64,000 bases of DNA from Syntrophobotulus glycolicus DSM 8271 (GCF_000190635.1 NC_015172.1:744001-808000), one strand, 5' to 3'. Counted from the first letter of the stretch, positions 40,950-51,083 are shown. The notes: generated from the sequence alone by a model not told the origin. Made by a program: numbers and translations.

Positions 40950-40984
40950 GGGATTGCTGATGGAGGAAGCGAGGTGAGTTGCCT

Positions 40985-42868
40985 GTGAATAAGGAAATGA
41001 AAAAGACGCTACGGCTCTTTCAATGCGATTTCAACCGCAGCATTGAGGAGAATTTCGCACAGGTTCTCACCGAAAACGAGAAGGTGCGCCTGTTTTTTAT
41101 AAACGAAAACGAAGCTTTTACAGACGGTCGCAACATCGTGGTTGACCCTGCTGTCGGCGATGTATTTTCTGACATCAAGGCGCTCCGCCGTACGGAAGAT
41201 TATTTGCATTTACGGCATACCATTTCCAATGACCCGTGGTACGCTTTGCGGATGATAACGCGAGGGCAGAATATTCACGAAAGCCTGCATATCCTCTATT
41301 CGACTTTCCCCCCGGCAGTAAGAACTGATACCCGTTCGACAACAAAGGCTCGCGCAAAGACGCTGGCTCTAATCTCGAACATTATTGAGGATGCCTTCAT
41401 CGAAGCGGCGGGGTGCAGTATTTACGACAATTTGGAGTTGTACCTGAGTTTCCATCGAATTGCCCTCTTGTTTTGCAATGCGCCCGTTAACGGAACAGCT
41501 GAACGCGCTTTCAAAGAGGAAAACTCCGAAAAGCCCGAACCCCTGCCGATAACCGTTTACCTCAGCTATATGGGAACATTTCTGCTCTATCCGATGATAA
41601 AGCAGGAAGACCCGCCGGAAGCGATCGCCGAGTATGTGGAGCAGACAAAGCAGTTGTTTCTTGGCGGCAGCGTGTGCGGCGGGCCGAAAGAGCGATTCAG
41701 CTATTCCCAGCGCGTGTTTGACATCATCGAACCGCTGATCCCCGAATCCGAGGCGGACATCGATGACAGGCAACTTCAGAAAATGCTATCCGGCACGAAG
41801 ACCCATAGTGGCGATGAAAACGCCATAACGAACATAGTGAGCAAAGGCAGAAACGCGTCTGTTTCACGCCGCCTTTTTACCGACCTTGACGGCAAGCCTC
41901 TACCCAACAAAGACTTCAACGAGCAAGTATTGGTCATCACCAATGATTTTGAGGACGACAAAAATGCCGCATTGAAAATCGTTCTCTTCCAGCCTGTGGT
42001 CGTGACTTGGAAAGGCTCGCAGTTCGATTGCCACAGCATTCATAAAGGTATCGAAATCGTTGAGACAAAACCGAAGCCAAGTTTGAATCTCCGCAAGGCG
42101 TACCAGAACATCTACAACAAGTACCATATAAACATAAACTCATATAACAGCCGTTTTACGCAGCTTCTGAAGACTCGCGTTCTGATGCGTGAGGAAAAGA
42201 AGCTGTTCGGAGCGGGTATTTCCTCTCGTAACCTTACGGATACAAAGAAGCGGTACTGGTATCGAAACAGCGAGGACTTCGGAGTACCCGACATAGCTGT
42301 TCTGCTGCTGATTGACGGTTCCGGCTCTATGGAAGGTTCACGCCGGGAAAGTGCGATGGTATCGAGTGTTATCCTGCACGAAGTGCTGAAAAAGCAAGGG
42401 ATAAACCACGCCATTGTTGAACACAGGGCTATTTATAATGAGCCGAAGGTTGAGCATAACATTCTGATTGACTTCGACGGCAACGACGAGGAAAAATACA
42501 ACATTCTTGCGCTCAATGCCGATGAGGGAACGCGGGAAGGGCTGTCACTGTTTTGGGCGGAGCGTTACATCACCAGCAAAACAACAGCGGAGCAACGACT
42601 GATTATCGTTTTGTCGGACGGCGTTCCGGCGCACAGCGTGAATGACGACAGTTGCTATGTGCCTCCGGTTTCTATTAAGGACACGGCAAACACTGCCGTT
42701 AAGATTATAAAACGCGGCACGGACATTATCGCCGTTGCCCTTGACGATGGCGAAGATTGCGATTGCTACGGACAGTTGTCAGGAATCTACCCGTCGGTGG
42801 TGGCTTGTACGGAATTGAAACGGCTGACCGGGCAGTTGCTCGGAATCATATCTAAACACTTGCAATGA
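40985..42868 (+). CDS. VWA-domain protein paired with AAA+ ATPase (CobT-like)
   Basis: A 627-residue protein with a long helical N-terminal part and a C-terminal von Willebrand A domain. The metal-site motif DGSGSMEGSRRES is intact near residue 447, with later T and D positions (VLSDGVPAHS). Such proteins act with a MoxR-type ATPase to remodel a target, sometimes to insert a metal. The N-terminus also has a zinc-protease-like look around NIHESLHILYS but no full HExxH. GTG 40985 fits GAGGTGAG better than TTG 40979. Confidence 0.75.
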   Translation: MNKEMKKTLRLFQCDFNRSIEENFAQVLTENEKVRLFFINENEAFTDGRNIVVDPAVGDVFSDIKALRRTEDYLHLRHTISNDPWYALRMITRGQNIHESLHILYSTFPPAVRTDTRSTTKARAKTLALISNIIEDAFIEAAGCSIYDNLELYLSFHRIALLFCNAPVNGTAERAFKEENSEKPEPLPITVYLSYMGTFLLYPMIKQEDPPEAIAEYVEQTKQLFLGGSVCGGPKERFSYSQRVFDIIEPLIPESEADIDDRQLQKMLSGTKTHSGDENAITNIVSKGRNASVSRRLFTDLDGKPLPNKDFNEQVLVITNDFEDDKNAALKIVLFQPVVVTWKGSQFDCHSIHKGIEIVETKPKPSLNLRKAYQNIYNKYHININSYNSRFTQLLKTRVLMREEKKLFGAGISSRNLTDTKKRYWYRNSEDFGVPDIAVLLLIDGSGSMEGSRRESAMVSSVILHEVLKKQGINHAIVEHRAIYNEPKVEHNILIDFDGNDEEKYNILALNADEGTREGLSLFWAERYITSKTTAEQRLIIVLSDGVPAHSVNDDSCYVPPVSIKDTANTAVKIIKRGTDIIAVALDDGEDCDCYGQLSGIYPSVVACTELKRLTGQLLGIISKHLQ

Positions 42869-42875
42869 GGAGGAC

Positions 42876-43049
42876 ATGGTTTGCGGAAAAGAGGTAAATA
42901 TGGATAAGAAGTATACGCATATCCATCTTTATGTAAAAGAGTACGATAAATGCGAGCAATTCTTAGTCCTCGATTTTGTTGAGCGGATGGTGCGTGTTTC
43001 AAGTTTCGCGGAGGGAAAGGAATATCAGACAATCTGTCGAAACCTATAG
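42876..43049 (+). CDS. Small ORF after the VWA gene
   Basis: A 57-residue frame (or 49 from ATG 42900) starts 7 bases after the VWA stop with GAGGAGG upstream. It reads YTHIHLYVKEYDKCEQFLVL, DFVERMVRVSSFAEG, a compact alpha/beta pattern. I do not recognise it. Tight spacing and a good ribosome site suggest it is translated and belongs to the AAA+/VWA unit. Confidence 0.45.
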   Translation: MVCGKEVNMDKKYTHIHLYVKEYDKCEQFLVLDFVERMVRVSSFAEGKEYQTICRNL

Positions 43050-43129
43050 TTAAATTGGCTTTAATGAACATCACATAAACATACATGAACCAAAGATGGC
43101 TGGAATTTGAACGGTTTGAAGGGAGCAGG

Positions 43130-44602
43130 ATGGAGCAGAAAAAAAACGAGTTCTCGGAGCATATGTCCTTTGAATTCCTGGAATTATTGCGCAGGAAAAA
43201 TCCGGCCTGGCGGTTATTGGCTTCACCTCAGGCACCCTTTGCCGCGGCCTTTCTCTATCAGGAATTCATCGCGGAAAACAGGCGGCTGGTCGCCGAACAG
43301 GAATTGATCAGCCGCCTGGAAAGTTTTATCGACCGGTTAAGTCAGGGACGGAGTGAGCGCCTTTTTCCGAGAACAGGGCGGGAATACCTGGATGATTGGG
43401 CGAATGACGAGCACGGCTGGCTGCGGAAGTTTTATCCGCCGGGCCAGGACGAGCCCCATTTTGATGTGACCTCTCTGGCCCAGAAGGCCATTGAATGGCT
43501 GTTGAGCCTGAGGCAGCAAACCTTTATCGGCACGGAATCACGCCTGATCACCGTATTTGAGCTCCTGCACCAGATTGTGGAGCGTTCCGAAACCGATCCC
43601 GGCCTGCGTCTGGCAGAGCTGGAACGACGCAAAGCGGAAATCGAGCAGGAAATCACCCGGGTGCAAAACGGACAGGTCGCCCTGCTGGATGAAACGCAAA
43701 TCAAGGAGCGTTTCTGGCAGGCGATGACGATCGCCCGGGAGATTCTGGCCGATTTCCGAGCCGTGGAACAGAATTTTCGGGATCTGGACAGGGGCATGCG
43801 GGAAACAATTGCCACCTGGGACCGGGGAAAAGGAGAGTTATTGGAAGCCGTCTTTAATGAACAGGACGGGATTAGTCAGTCGGAACAAGGGAAAAGTTTC
43901 GCCGCTTTCTGGAAATTTCTGATGTCTTCCTCCTCCCAGGAGGATTTTCAGGAGACCTTGGACAAGGTCTTGCGGCTGAGCGCGGTGCACGATCTGGGTA
44001 CGGGCCGGAATATCCGGCACATTCACCATGACTGGGTGAACGCCGGCGCCCATGTGCAAGAGACAGTGGCCGCGCTGTCCCAGCAGTTAAGACGGTATGT
44101 GGACGAGAATTTTTTGGAGGAGGAGCGCCGGATCAACCAGATTGTACGGGAGATTGAGGGGAAAGCCGTGGCCGTCCGCAATAACCCGCCCCGGCAATGG
44201 GAAATGGCAATTGACGGGGTCGCCCCGGAAATCTCCTTTCCTTTGGACAGGCCCCTGTTCACCCCTCCCCGGCGGCCGGAAATCCAAGACGACGCGATCG
44301 ATGCCGGTGTGGAGGATGTGCCGGCGGAAGCGCTTTTTTCCCAGATTTATGTGGATAAGGAAAAACTAAAGGACCGGATCGGCTGTCTGCTGCAGACCCA
44401 GGACAGGATCACGCTGTCTCGGATCATCGAGCATTATCCGTTAGAATTGGGATTAAGCGAGCTCGTCATCTATCTGGTCATTGCCGGGGAGAGCCCGCAG
44501 GCTGTTTTCCAGCCGGAGGAGGTGGAGGAAGTTTCCTGGACCGATGAGACGGGAAAGAGAAGGGTGGCCAAGCTGGCCAGGATCATTTTTCAGCGGGCTT
44601 AA
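43130..44602 (+). CDS. jetA: Wadjet JetA (DUF3375, kleisin-like MksF-type)
   Basis: A 490-residue DUF3375 protein, the kleisin subunit of the Wadjet condensin. The N-terminus (FLELLRRKNPAWRLLASPQA) and long central helices (ELERRKAEIEQEITRVQNG, RFWQAMTIAREILADF) fit the family; the C-terminus ends in a winged-helix region. Wadjet cleaves small circular plasmids. ATG 43130 follows GGGAGCAGG; ATG 43085 has no ribosome site. It begins the jetABCD operon. Confidence 0.9.
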   Translation: MEQKKNEFSEHMSFEFLELLRRKNPAWRLLASPQAPFAAAFLYQEFIAENRRLVAEQELISRLESFIDRLSQGRSERLFPRTGREYLDDWANDEHGWLRKFYPPGQDEPHFDVTSLAQKAIEWLLSLRQQTFIGTESRLITVFELLHQIVERSETDPGLRLAELERRKAEIEQEITRVQNGQVALLDETQIKERFWQAMTIAREILADFRAVEQNFRDLDRGMRETIATWDRGKGELLEAVFNEQDGISQSEQGKSFAAFWKFLMSSSSQEDFQETLDKVLRLSAVHDLGTGRNIRHIHHDWVNAGAHVQETVAALSQQLRRYVDENFLEEERRINQIVREIEGKAVAVRNNPPRQWEMAIDGVAPEISFPLDRPLFTPPRRPEIQDDAIDAGVEDVPAEALFSQIYVDKEKLKDRIGCLLQTQDRITLSRIIEHYPLELGLSELVIYLVIAGESPQAVFQPEEVEEVSWTDETGKRRVAKLARIIFQRA

Positions 44603-44626
44603 AAGCCGGTTTAGGGAGGGCAAGGC

Positions 44627-45235
44627 ATGAATATTTCCGATGATTTGGCCTGTTCAAGGGCTCTGGTCGCTCTGTTGAAAAACGTTGTCTTTAAGGAGAC
44701 GGACCCGGAACACTGGGAAGTGATCCTGGCCCGGAGATATCAGATTGAGGATTATGTGAGCAAAATCGGTCTCACCCTGATGGTCGACGAGATGGACGGT
44801 TACGGGTATCTGAAACAGCGTTCTTACGGGGAGGGCGAGGAGGAGATCCCCCGCCTGGTGCCCCGCCATGCGTTGAGTTATCCGGTCAGCCTGCTGCTGG
44901 TTCTGCTCCGGAAGCAATTGCTGGAGTTTGATTCAAGCACAGGGGACCAGCGGCTCATCGTCACCCGGCGGCAGATTGCCGAGCGGATGCGTTTGTTCCT
45001 GAAGGATACAACCAATGAAGCCAAAATGGTGGCGGACATTGACAGGCATATTGACCGGATCGAAAAAATGGGTTTCTTACGCCGCTTGCGGGGCAGTGAA
45101 GAGAGCTTCGAAGTGCAGCGTATCCTGCGCGGCTTTGTCAACGGGCAGTGGCTGCAGCATCTGAACGAGCGCCTGGACCTGTACCGGGTTTATGCCGGCG
45201 GCGCGGAGACAGGGGAAGGGGAGGAACAGGAATGA
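44627..45235 (+). CDS. jetB: Wadjet JetB (DUF4194, KITE-like)
   Basis: A 202-residue DUF4194 protein with two winged-helix parts (EDYVSKIGLTLMVDEMDGYG; RQIAERMRLFLKDT...RHIDRIEKMGFLRRL). It bridges the kleisin and the SMC-like heads. AGGGAGGG precedes the ATG. Its stop overlaps the JetC start (ATGA). Confidence 0.9.
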   Translation: MNISDDLACSRALVALLKNVVFKETDPEHWEVILARRYQIEDYVSKIGLTLMVDEMDGYGYLKQRSYGEGEEEIPRLVPRHALSYPVSLLLVLLRKQLLEFDSSTGDQRLIVTRRQIAERMRLFLKDTTNEAKMVADIDRHIDRIEKMGFLRRLRGSEESFEVQRILRGFVNGQWLQHLNERLDLYRVYAGGAETGEGEEQE

Positions 45236-48200
45236 GTTTGTTTAACCTGGAGCGGGAAGAGCCGGGGATGCTTTTTGGAGCGACGCCCGGTTTCCGGCTG
45301 GCCAAGCTGGAAGTGTTCAATTGGGGGACGTTTGACGGGAAAGTCTGGACGTTTTCCCCCGGGGGGGAAACAGCGCTCTTGACCGGTGATGTGGGCTCGG
45401 GCAAGTCTACCCTGGTCGATGCGCTGACAACCCTTCTGGTCTCGCCGCGGAAGGTCGCCTATAATAAAGCGGCCGATGCCAGCGCCAAGGAACGTTCAGT
45501 TACGTCCTACGTCCGGGGTTACTTTGGGCAGAAAAGAAGCGCCGAAGGGACCAGACAGCCAGATTCCCTGCGGGATATCCATCATTATTCCGTCCTGCTG
45601 GCCACCTTTCAGGACCCCGGGCTGTCCCAGTCTGTCACCCTGGCGCAGTTTTTCTGGTATCAGGACGCCCAGAAACCGCCGGCCCGTTTTTATGCTGTGG
45701 CCGATCAGGAAATGTCGATTTCCCGGGACTTTTCCAAGTTTGAGAAGGACGTCCGGGTGCTGAAAAAACGCCTGAAAAACAGCGGTGTCCGGATATTTGA
45801 GGATTATACCCGCTATGCGGAAGTCTTCCGCGGTAAATTCGGGATCGAGCAGGAACGGGCTTTGGATTTGTTCCAGCAGACCATTTCCATGAAAAAGGTA
45901 GAAGCGCTTACGGAATTTGTACGGGTCAATATGCTGCAGATTCCCCATACGGAGCAGGAAGTCGAGAAGCTGAAAAATCATTTTCAGGATCTGAACAGTG
46001 CCCATGAGGCCGTCCTGAAAGCCAAGCGGCAGATTGAACTCCTGAGTCCAGTGGTGGAACAGGGGGAACGCTGCGGGCAGCTGGCCGGCCGGCAAAGCCT
46101 GCTGGAAAAGGCGCTTCGCGCCCTCAGTCCCTGGTTCGCGGAGAAAGCGGAGGCTTTGCTGAGCGCCGAAATCACCGGGCTGGAGCAGGAGCTGCGTCTG
46201 GCCGTAGGGGAGCGGGAACAGGCGGAAGCAAAGCAAAAGGAAATCGAAAAGAATATTGAGGAGATCCGGCGGGCGATTTACGCCAATGGCGGCGAGGCGC
46301 TGGAAGCCCTGAAAACGGAAATCAACAGCCTGCGGGAGATTCTCCAGCACACCCGCAAGGATCGGGCCGTTTATATGGTCCACGCCGAAAAGCTGAACTT
46401 ACCGGCGGCGGACACCCCCGGCATATTCCTGGACAACCGGGCCCAATTGCCGGGATTGAAATCCGCCGAAGAAAGCCTGCAGGGCCGTCTGCACGAGGAT
46501 TTTCGGACGGCCGCCGCGGAAGAGGACAGGGCGGGGAAAGAAGCGCGGAAAGTGGCGGACGAATTGGAATCGCTCCGCTCCCGTAAGACGAGTATTCCCC
46601 GGGAATACGTTGAGAAACGGAAGCAGCTCTGCCGGAACCTGGGGATTAAGGAAGAGGAACTGCCCTTTGCCGGCGAATTATTGGAAGTCCGGGAAGAAGA
46701 AGCGGCCTGGGAGGGCGCGATCGAGCGGCTCTTACATAATTTCGGCCTTTCGCTGCTGGTATCGGAAGAGCATTATCCGGCTGTTCAGCAGTGGGTGGAC
46801 CGGACGTCGCTGGGGATGCGGCTGGTCTATTACCGGGTCCGGCCCGAAGCCCGGCCGTCCGTTTCCGGCCGGCCTCATCCTTCGGCCGTATCGGAGAAGC
46901 TGAAGATCAAACCGAGCACGCCCTTCGGCCTTTGGCTGACCAGGGAGCTCCGCCAGCGCTTCGCCCACGTGTGCTGCGCGAGCAGGGAGCAATTCAGCCG
47001 CGAAACCCTGGCCGTTACCCAAGCCGGCCAAATCAAGTCCAACGGCAACCGGCATGAAAAAGACGACCGCTATGCCATCGACGACCGGCGCCGTTACATT
47101 TTGGGGTTTTCCAACCGGAAAAAAATTGAGGCGCTGGCGGCCAACGAACGGGAGCTGCAAGAGGAAATCCGGTTTTACCGGGATGAAATTGAGGAGATTA
47201 AGCAAAAGCAGGCGGAAAGCCAGCGGCGCCTGAACGCCGTCGCCGGACTGGAAGGAATCACCGCTTTTGCCGATATCGATACCCGCTCCAGGGAAGAAGA
47301 AATTCGCGCGAAAGAAGAGAGACGAAGGAAACTGGAAGAGGGAAGCGATGTGCTGCAGGGGCTGCAGCGCCGGCTGGCCGAGCTGGAGGAAATAAAGAAT
47401 ACGCAAAAAGCAGTGTATGACGGGGCATTTACCCGCGAAATAACGTTACAAACCGGTTTGGCGCGTTTCAGCCGGGACAGGGAGCGCGCCGCCGCAACCG
47501 CCGGGGAAGCCGGGCCGGCCATGCGGGAAGCGGAATATCCTTTTTTAGAAAAGCACAGAGGAAGTGCGTTAAAAAATAAAAAACCGACCTTGGAAAACCT
47601 GACGACCCTGGAACGGGACTACCGGGATTGGATCGAGGAAGAACGCGGCACACTGGCAAGGGAGCTCAATCAGCTGAGAGGCAGAATCATCAAAGCCATG
47701 TCGGAATATAACAACCAGTATCCCGAGGAAACGCGGGAAACCGACCCGAGCATGGAAAGCCTCCCCGACTATGCCCGCATGCTGGCACAGCTGGAAAGCG
47801 ATGGGCTGCCCCGTTTTGCAAAGCGGTTTAAACAATTGCTGCATGAGAATACCATCAACCAGATTGCCCTGTTCCAGGCCAAATTAAAACAGGAGCAGGA
47901 CACCATCAAAAGCCGGATTGAGCAGATCAACGGTTCCTTAAGCGCCATTGACTATAATGAAGGCCGGTACATCCGCCTGGAATATGATGAAACCTATGAT
48001 AACGAGATTAAGGATTTTCGGGTGCAGCTCAAAGCCTGCACGGAAGGGGCCCTGACCGGCTCCGGAGACGAACAATACGCGGAGACGAAGTTTTTGCAGG
48101 TAAAAGCCCTTATTGAGCGTTTCCGGGGCAGGCCGGGCGAGACGGAAAGTGATGCCCGCTGGACCAAGAAGGTGATTGACGTGCGCAACTGGTTCTTATT

Positions 48201-48636
48201 TGCCGCTTCGGAAAGATGGCGCGAAACCGGTGAAGAATACGAGCATTATACGGATTCCGGGGGAAAATCGGGCGGCCAGAAGGAAAAACTGGCGTATACG
48301 ATTCTCGCGGCCGGCCTGGTCTACCATTTCGGCCTGGAAGGTCAGGATGCCCGGCCTCAATCCTTTCGCTTTGTCGTCATTGACGAGGCTTTTCTGAAAA
48401 GCTCGGATGAGTCGGCGCGGTTCGGGCTGGAGCTGTTTAAAAAGCTGGATTTGCAGCTGCTGATTGTCACGCCGCTCCTGAAGATCCCGACCATCGCCCA
48501 GTTTATCGCCCATGTGGGTTTTGTGCACCATGACGATATCCAGCATCGGTCCATGCTGCGCAATATCTCCATTGAGGAATACGAGCGGGAGCGGAAGGCC
48601 CGGGAGGCGGCGCGCTATGTGCACCAGGTGGTCTGA
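45232..48636 (+). CDS. jetC: Wadjet JetC (SMC/MukB-like ATPase)
   Basis: A 1134-residue motor. Walker A GDVGSGKSTLVD lies near residue 53; long coiled-coil arms fill about residues 200-950 with a hinge-like region around 500-620; the signature GGKSGGQKEKLAYTILAAGL lies near residue 1020 and Walker B FRFVVIDEAF near 1045. It loops out DNA for JetD. ATG 45232 overlaps the JetB stop; a longer frame inside jetB is an artefact. Confidence 0.93.
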   Translation: MSLFNLEREEPGMLFGATPGFRLAKLEVFNWGTFDGKVWTFSPGGETALLTGDVGSGKSTLVDALTTLLVSPRKVAYNKAADASAKERSVTSYVRGYFGQKRSAEGTRQPDSLRDIHHYSVLLATFQDPGLSQSVTLAQFFWYQDAQKPPARFYAVADQEMSISRDFSKFEKDVRVLKKRLKNSGVRIFEDYTRYAEVFRGKFGIEQERALDLFQQTISMKKVEALTEFVRVNMLQIPHTEQEVEKLKNHFQDLNSAHEAVLKAKRQIELLSPVVEQGERCGQLAGRQSLLEKALRALSPWFAEKAEALLSAEITGLEQELRLAVGEREQAEAKQKEIEKNIEEIRRAIYANGGEALEALKTEINSLREILQHTRKDRAVYMVHAEKLNLPAADTPGIFLDNRAQLPGLKSAEESLQGRLHEDFRTAAAEEDRAGKEARKVADELESLRSRKTSIPREYVEKRKQLCRNLGIKEEELPFAGELLEVREEEAAWEGAIERLLHNFGLSLLVSEEHYPAVQQWVDRTSLGMRLVYYRVRPEARPSVSGRPHPSAVSEKLKIKPSTPFGLWLTRELRQRFAHVCCASREQFSRETLAVTQAGQIKSNGNRHEKDDRYAIDDRRRYILGFSNRKKIEALAANERELQEEIRFYRDEIEEIKQKQAESQRRLNAVAGLEGITAFADIDTRSREEEIRAKEERRRKLEEGSDVLQGLQRRLAELEEIKNTQKAVYDGAFTREITLQTGLARFSRDRERAAATAGEAGPAMREAEYPFLEKHRGSALKNKKPTLENLTTLERDYRDWIEEERGTLARELNQLRGRIIKAMSEYNNQYPEETRETDPSMESLPDYARMLAQLESDGLPRFAKRFKQLLHENTINQIALFQAKLKQEQDTIKSRIEQINGSLSAIDYNEGRYIRLEYDETYDNEIKDFRVQLKACTEGALTGSGDEQYAETKFLQVKALIERFRGRPGETESDARWTKKVIDVRNWFLFAASERWRETGEEYEHYTDSGGKSGGQKEKLAYTILAAGLVYHFGLEGQDARPQSFRFVVIDEAFLKSSDESARFGLELFKKLDLQLLIVTPLLKIPTIAQFIAHVGFVHHDDIQHRSMLRNISIEEYERERKAREAARYVHQVV

Positions 48637-49795
48637 GCCGCAGTGGATCCGGGAGGAATTAAGGCGGAGATGGGACTCCGGCAGGATTCTGCGGGCGCTG
48701 CTGACAGCGGATGATTTGTTTCCGCTCCGTTTGCCGCTGAAACGACCGAAAAGTAACGAGGTCAATGCAAACTTTGCTGAGATTTCCCATTGGATTAAAC
48801 GGCTCAGAGATCAGAGCAGACAAGGGATTGGTTTTGGCTATGAACTGATCGAAAAGGAAATGGCGCATCGCCAGTCCGGCCGGAATCTTCTGCCGACCCA
48901 TGCCGTTATTCCGACAGTGCGGGATGCCCTGCGCCTGCTGAAAAAGGAACGGGAAGCGGATAAATTCCTGGAGATTGCCGGGACAGTGGCGGCGGACTGG
49001 CCTCCTTTACGGGAATGGGCCGGAAGGTACCCCCATAAAGTTCTGGCCTCCGGAGATGACTGGAACGGAATACTGGCGGTTTTGCGATGGTTTTTCGCTC
49101 ATCCCCGTTGCGGGCTATACCTGCGCCAGCTGGATATTCCCGGGGTTGACACCAAATTTATTGAACATCGCAAAGGGATTTTAACGGAACTGTTGACGAT
49201 TATTTTGCCGGAGGAGACGATTGACAGCAGTGCCTTGTCCTTCGAGCAGCGATTCGGATTGCGGGCCAAGCCGGTCCAGGTAAGAATGCGGCTGCTGGAT
49301 CAGGCGCAATATCTTCAGGGTCTTTCCGATCTGACCATTCCGGTGGAGCAATTGAAAAATTGGAGTCCTGCGGCAGAGCGGGTCTTTATTACCGAGAATG
49401 AGATCAACGGGTTATGCTTTCCTGATACAGGGACCAGTCTGGTGATCTTCGGGCTGGGTTACAGTGTGGATATCTTGAAAGAGGTCGCCTGGTTAAAAGA
49501 GAAGAACATTTATTATTGGGGTGATCTCGATACCCATGGGTTTGCCATGCTGGACCAGGTCCGAAGCTTTCTGCCGCAGACCTGTTCGATGCTCATGGAC
49601 GAAAGCACCTTGTTCAGGCAGCGCCAGCTTTGGAGCGTGGAAGACCAGCCTTTCGGGGGACAGTTGACCCGGTTGACTCCGGAAGAGCACCGGCTGCTCT
49701 GTTCACTGCAGGACAATACGTGGGGCAAGGGTGTCCGGCTGGAGCAGGAGCGGATTTCTTTTCAGCAAGTGAAGCAATTTCTTTCAGCGCTTTAG
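48617..49795 (+). CDS. jetD: Wadjet JetD nuclease (DUF3322/DUF2220, Toprim-like)
   Basis: A 392-residue nuclease subunit. The N-terminal DUF3322 part (PQWIREELRRRWDSGRILRA) is followed by a Toprim-like DUF2220 core with the acidic residues in VFITENEINGLCFP and IYYWGDLDTHGFAML. These are intact, so the system should be active. The start overlaps the end of jetC by 20 bases. Confidence 0.92.
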   Translation: MCTRWSEPQWIREELRRRWDSGRILRALLTADDLFPLRLPLKRPKSNEVNANFAEISHWIKRLRDQSRQGIGFGYELIEKEMAHRQSGRNLLPTHAVIPTVRDALRLLKKEREADKFLEIAGTVAADWPPLREWAGRYPHKVLASGDDWNGILAVLRWFFAHPRCGLYLRQLDIPGVDTKFIEHRKGILTELLTIILPEETIDSSALSFEQRFGLRAKPVQVRMRLLDQAQYLQGLSDLTIPVEQLKNWSPAAERVFITENEINGLCFPDTGTSLVIFGLGYSVDILKEVAWLKEKNIYYWGDLDTHGFAMLDQVRSFLPQTCSMLMDESTLFRQRQLWSVEDQPFGGQLTRLTPEEHRLLCSLQDNTWGKGVRLEQERISFQQVKQFLSAL

Positions 49796-49953
49796 TCGAA
49801 AAATTAAGATGAGGGCGGAAATATGGACGGCTATCCCTCTCATGTTCATTAATCAAACACCGCGATCAGACAAGAGACGATCAAGTTCGGTTTTCAGGTT
49901 ATGTGTCGGCAGAGTCGGAGGCATTGAAGCGGCCTTCGGCTTTATTAATTTGG

Positions 49954-50188
49954 TCATCGCGCTGATTTTTGCCTCCGGCTCTTTGGGGGCCCGTCATTTT
50001 CCTGAAGGGCCTGGGTGTAGGTCAAATTCGTCACCGGTGACGAATTTGGACTGGCGGCGGCGCCGGGGAACTCCGGTCCATACGCTTCGCAGAGCCGCAT
50101 CAGGCTGTCGGTGGTTTGCCGGGAATCGTTCACCGCTTCTTTCAGCCGCAATGACCAGCGGGGTGCGTTCGGGGGTTGGATTACTCAT
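49954..50188 (-). pseudogene. DUF3102 protein remnant
   Basis: Two minus-strand frames together spell a shortened DUF3102 protein: SNPTPERTPLVIAAE, then RLKEAVNDSRQTTDSLMRLC, EAYGPEF and NLTYTQAL. In intact members these lie further apart, so deletions and a frameshift have occurred. DUF3102 genes travel on integrative elements. Its plus-strand counterpart reading is a shadow. Confidence 0.65.
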
Positions 50189-50247
50189 TCTGTTCGTCCG
50201 TCCTTTCGTTCGTGACTGTCGTTACAGAATATGTGGACGAGCTTTTG

Positions 50248-50451
50248 ATGGTGAAAGCCAAATATATTGATCTGATAGGTAAAATGATATGTAATATTAT
50301 TGACCTGAGACGGAATGCGATATTAAATGCGGCATTTAAAGAATTTGCCGAAAGAGGATTTGATGAGGCGTCAACAAACGTAATTGCCAAAGAATCCGGG
50401 ATTTCCAAGGGGTTAATGTTTCATTATGTCAATAGCAAAAAAGACCTTTGA
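50248..50451 (+). pseudogene. Truncated TetR-family regulator
   Basis: 67 residues carry a complete TetR DNA-binding region (RRNAILNAAFKEFAERGFDE, ASTNVIAKESGISKGLMFHY, VNSKKDL) and then a stop. The ligand-binding domain of about 120 residues is missing, so it is probably inactive. Confidence 0.8.
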
Positions 50452-50624
50452 TGAATCTAAATTCAGAAAGGGTCTTGACATTGCAAGGTGCAAACAGCCG
50501 ATCATGGGTTGCCCGGATTGGGGCAACGATTTATAGAAAAACGTCCTATTTATCCGGGGGGAGCCTAGTGAGAATTGTAACGAATTCTCCCTTTTATGGA
50601 TATATGGTTTGAGGAGGTGAACGG

Positions 50625-51020
50625 ATGCCGGATATGGAGAGGCTGTATCAGGAATATGCGCGGCAGGTCTATAAATACATATTCAGTCTTTGCCATCACG
50701 AACAAACCGCCGAAGAACTGGTGCAGGAGACCTTTTACCGCGCTTTTAAGTCTCTGAACCGCTATGATGGGGCCTGCAAAATCTATGTCTGGCTTTGTCA
50801 GATCGCCAAACATCTCTGGTACCAGACCCTTGCCCAGGGCAGCAAGGCTCAGGTCACGGAGCTTTCCCCGGAGATTCCGGCCCCAGGGCATTCGCCGGAG
50901 GAACAGCTGATCCTGCGGGACGGGAAGATGACCTTATTCAAAGAATTGCACCTGCTGCCGGAGCCGATGCGGGAAGTCATGTATCTCAGGCTGACGGGGG
51001 GATTCAGTATTATAATTTAA
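50625..51020 (+). pseudogene. Sigma-70 family sigma factor, truncated at region 4
   Basis: 131 residues with region 2 of an ECF-type sigma factor (LYQEYARQVYKYIFSLCHHE, LVQETFYRAFKSLNRYDG) and the first helix of region 4 (LPEPMREVMYLRLTGGFS). It then breaks into FSIII and stop, losing the helix-turn-helix that reads the -35 box. GAGGAGGTGAACGG precedes the ATG. It was probably followed by a DUF2089 regulator whose remains lie just downstream. Confidence 0.75.
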
Positions 51021-51083
51021 TATTGACTATTACATTATTAAAGTGCATGCTTAATATAGTTAAATATGGAAGGGGTTTACGTA

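Noticed and set aside
45496-46383. A 295-codon minus-strand open frame opposite jetC
   Set aside because: It has no ribosome site, and it mirrors the high-GC codon pattern of the clearly real JetC coiled coil.
49809-50270. A 153-codon plus-strand open frame after jetD
   Set aside because: It is antisense to the DUF3102 remnant, lacks a ribosome site, and has odd composition.
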